DNA of 64,000 nucleotides, taken from NCBI GenBank assembly GCA_013398015.1, contig VZRR01012883.1:757591-821590 (forward strand), written 5' to 3'. Positions 60,861 to 64,000 of the stretch are shown piece by piece; the first letter of the stretch is position 1, and each line of letters starts with the position of its first letter. Position numbers and translations under genes: made by a program. The notes beneath the pieces are model-generated. The model did no database searches. It saw only the letters and a program-made list of their open reading frames with translations, and was not told the DNA's origin. The DNA is from Oreocharis arfaki (Eukaryota > Chordata > Aves > Passeriformes > Paramythiidae).

Positions 60861-62850
60861 CCTTAGGACACGTATCCAGATCGGGACACACACATCTGCA
60901 AGATGCAAGAAAGAATTGTGCTCTGTGGTTAAACTCGTGTATTTGACATGACAGCAGGAAGGAGAGAGAATGGTGTGTTCTCGTCATGGGTTTCTTCCAA
61001 AGCTGTGGTAGTTCTCCAGCAAAACCTTGTGACAACAGATACGACTCTGCCGCCTCCAGGAAAATTCCAGGGACTGGGCCATAGTGCCAATTCCATTTAC
61101 AAGAGGCAACGGAGACAACCAGGAGCAATGATACGGTTCATGGGTACATCATCCTGAGATAAGAAACCATAAGAGCAGAGCTGAGTAGTACCCAGCTAGC
61201 CTACGGCACTTGCTGTCTATGAGTGTCAGGGATCTTAAAAAGGTTTTAGTATGGTTAGCACCACATTAAATATTGATCAGCTGGTTCATGTTGAAGTGAC
61301 TTCACTAAGATGGTGCAGCAGTGGCAAAACCCTGGAATAGGCCGCACCATGAAGAAAAACCTCGCACTGAGAAATCACCACATCGCCTTGTTGACATCAA
61401 CAACTGCATAGGTTTTTGCAATGCTGTTATTCCCAATGTACCTGTGAGACATGAGGGATACTTGGAGGTCCTCTTGCTCATTCCATAACGTGCAGAGTTA
61501 TCTAAAGACGTGGGGTGCAATGCAATGAGACACCATTTTTTATTTCTCTAGACTTGCATGGGGCATTCGTTCCTCAGGCTGAGAATGGGGAATGAGGAAG
61601 ATGTGCCCACCTCACTGAAGAAACTCGAGTAAGAAGAAAGCAGATTGGAGATTCTGCAAAAACACAAACCTGTTGCTTTTATCTAACATAGCAAACCCCA
61701 TCTACTCTTCTCCCATTTTACCCAGCTGCCAACTGACTCTATGTTTCTTGCTGGTGTTATTCCTTCTGTAAAGATTTTTCTCCTATTTGCCCTTCACACT
61801 AGATTTCTTCATTGTACTCATTTAAGGTCTAACACCAAAATTGTCCCAGGAACTTCATCTGAACCTGAAGCCTAATGATCACCTTCCTTTGCAATATTTT
61901 ATGTATCTATCGAGATAACCCATCGGCAGGTTTTGGTGCATATTTCATGTTGCTTAGAATTATAGTCTGTGCTACAGTGGCAAACAAGTTCACTTGCCTA
62001 ATTTTAGTATTGCTGAAAAGTTATGATCTGCTGATAACTTCTAGATTTATGTATTGTGAGGCAGGGCACTCTCATATGAGCAACTCTCAGTTTTAGCAAA
62101 AAATTTTTTTCCATGCAACAAGTCCTTGCTATCCATCAGGGTGTACTTCAGGATCTGCCAGTGTATTTAGACATACTCTGTTGTTTGGCACAGTAGGGGA
62201 TGAAAACACTATTTCAGGATTGCTGACACTTTGTCAATGTAAGTGATTTCAGGAGGTAGCTTTGTTCTATATTTTTGATAGACTAAAGATGAATTTTTTA
62301 AAAAATGAACAGCAAGAGACACATGGTGAATGGCGAGTTGATAACTGTGAAAAAAGCAGCATCAGCAAGTAACTGGGTCCCCAGCTTTCTAGGGACTTCT
62401 GCTATGAAATCTGGCTTCTTGCCTCTTCCCTTCAACTTTTCCTTCTAAAGAGTGATAAAATTGTGCTACTAACTCCCAACACAAGGAGGAAGATAGAAGT
62501 TCTGTCCAGACAAGATGGCAATGCTGCAGCAAGTATCTGTCTGATGCTCTTGTGAAGGAGTAGCCTAGCAGAAAACTTTCAAGTGATTTTTTTCCCTGCT
62601 ACAAAAACACAGCAAAGATGACTCCATCCATTTTGCAACTTTATCGTTGCAAGACGTGATTCTCTAAAAATCCTCAAGGGAGCCATGGTTGGTTTACAAA
62701 GGATTTGTATGAGAACAGGGATGCTCTGAGGAATACACGGGAGTTAATGCCTTGGTTCACATGGGATGAGTAAGGAACAGAAGGTAAAGCAAGAAATTGA
62801 GGACCTGTCCTCTGTCATTTCTAGTCCTTCTGATGGACACTTTTTCATGT
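60861..62850. other. Unique stretch with no recognised gene
   Basis: Two kilobases to the right of the putative LTR. No internal retroviral sequence, gene or interspersed repeat is recognised. Frames are 96 codons or fewer, without known motifs. Confidence 0.5.
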
Positions 62851-63360
62851 CATAAATAAGTAATGGTTTGGGTTGGTAGGAATATTAAAGATTATCTGGT
62901 TTCAACCTCCCCAACCATGGGCAGGGGTACCACCTATTAGATCAGGTTGCTTGATCAGGATGCCCCTTCCAAGCTGGCCTTGAACACTTCCAGGATGGGG
63001 CATCCACAGCTTCTCTGGGCCAGTATCTCACCACCCTCACAGTAAATAATTTCTTCCTGATCGCTAATCTAAACCTGCTCTCTTTCAGGCTAAAGCCATC
63101 CCCCGTTGTCCCATCTCTCCCTTGTCAAAAGTCCCCCTCCAGCTCTCTTGTAGCCCCTTTAGGCCCTGGAAGGTGCTGTAAGGTGTCCCTGGAGCCTTCT
63201 CTTTTACAGGCTGCACTGCCCAATTCTCTCAATCTGTCTTCGTAGAAGAGTTGTTCCAACCCTCTGATCATCTTTGTGGCCTCCTCTGAACCTGCTCTAA
63301 CAGTTCCATGTCCTCCTTGTGCTGGGGACTCCAGACCCATGCTGTACTCCAGGTGAAAGT
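62851..63360 (-). mobile_element. CR1 LINE 3' part (antisense)
   Basis: A 510-bp minus-strand copy. Landmarks are 'gtaatggtttgggttggtag', 'accatgggcaggggtacca', 'ccttgaacacttccaggatg', 'gccagtatctcaccaccctc', 'taatttcttcctgatcgcta', 'ctcccttgtcaaaagtcccc', 'gaagagttgttccaaccctc' and 'tgctgtactccaggtgaaag'. It covers the 3' UTR and about the last 110 residues of ORF2 in reverse, with several frame breaks. The terminal octamers are eroded (CATAAATAAG). Same subfamily as the 49.9, 55.6 and 59.0 kb copies. Inactive. Confidence 0.95.
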
Positions 63361-64000
63361 ACAATATTCGTTTAGCTGTCCTGTTAGGCTTGCCAGTTAC
63401 AGCTGGCCTAAGTAAGTTCTCCCTGTACTGTCACTTGGTAGGAGAATTTCTTATTCTGTCCTCAGACTTCTCATATAACGAGGCAGGATGCTGTCAAGAC
63501 AGGTGCCGAGTTTCACCCATAGGATGAAGACACTACAGAGGGTACATGATGCATTTACAGCCAGCACTGTCTGTAAACAGGTTCCAGGCGGGGTTGTGCA
63601 GGTGCAAGATGGCAGTCATCATAACCAGGGTACAATCAGTCAATTCCCCATCCCACTTAACATTTTCCAGCTGATGGCTCCATGGATTGTCATTTTAAAA
63701 ACAAGTGGAAGACTCTCATCAAACTCGTCCTTTGTGCCCTTCTATCCAGGGGTATCTAGAAAAATCTACTGACGTCCAGAGAGCAGTTTAGGCCTAATGC
63801 TCTGGTATTAAACTGGCAGGTGTGTATTAAAAGCACTCATTTAGTCTGAGGTGAATGGGAGGTCAAGTAAGGTCAGATAGTGCCTGCTTTACTTACATCA
63901 AAAAGTTATTCTATTAATTTTTTTTGTTGATCCTGACTCTTTCCCTGCAAATGACAACACTGTTATTAATGTTAATTATCCTAGGCTAAGTAATGGGATC
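63361..64000. other. Unique sequence to the window end
   Basis: No gene or repeat is recognised. A 94-codon plus-strand frame (63488-63772) has no known motif. Confidence 0.5.

Noticed and set aside
60210..61112. Alternative LTR edges using the GGAGAC direct repeat (left near 60204-60209, right near 61107-61112)
   Set aside because: The left copy abuts a TG, but the right copy is not directly preceded by CA. The implied U5 would be about 350 bp, and an extra mismatch is needed to fit. The TCTTAG/CCTTAG pair around TG...CA is simpler.

Overview
This window looks like a 64 kb stretch of nuclear DNA from a bird. The evidence is about 22 pieces of CR1, the dominant avian LINE. They carry the bird-type 3' end, with a tandem ATTCTRTG-like octamer and no poly(A) tail. 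SINEs, satellites and full-length transposons are absent, and the background is moderately AT-rich with low CpG. A turtle or crocodilian is possible but less likely. I cannot name the species or chromosome.

I found no host protein-coding gene. The open reading frames are short (longest 188 codons), cover both strands without preference, and match no family I recognise. The only recognisable coding remnants are reverse-transcriptase C-terminal pieces inside CR1 copies at about 32.0, 36.8, 47.8, 55.6, 59.0 and 62.9 kb. The window therefore reads as intergenic sequence or the inside of a very long intron. I saw no tRNA, rRNA, snRNA or CRISPR.

Layout. 0-9 kb: mostly unique AT-rich sequence, one AT palindrome cluster near 4.6 kb, and CR1 tails at 1.7, 8.6 and 8.9 kb. 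9-31 kb: mostly unique, with CR1 tails at 11.8, 14.6, 17.2, 25.8 and 31.4 kb and paired poly-T runs at 29.0 kb. 31-45 kb: the repeat-richest part, with CR1 pieces at 32.0, 33.3, 36.8, 37.7, 38.0, 40.5, 41.6 and 44.3 kb and a much older CR1/L3-like piece at 33.9-34.5 kb. Two perfect hairpins sit side by side at 36.08-36.13 kb. 45-59.3 kb: CR1 copies at 47.8, 49.9, 54.4, 55.6 and 59.0 kb in unique sequence. 59.3-60.9 kb: the most distinctive segment, a CpG-dense island of about 500 bp with a TATA box, an E-box and an RFX-like site. An AATAAA signal lies 168 bp past the TATA box, and candidate TG...CA ends are flanked by a nearly matching 6-bp repeat. This architecture fits a solo long terminal repeat of an endogenous retrovirus, but a host CpG-island promoter is not excluded. 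60.9-64 kb: unique sequence plus a 0.5 kb CR1.

By eye the recognisable younger CR1 covers about 5 kb (8%), with 13 copies on the minus strand and 9 on the plus. All are 5'-truncated, so none can be active. The repeat boundaries are my reading against remembered consensus features, not alignments, and may be off by tens of bases.
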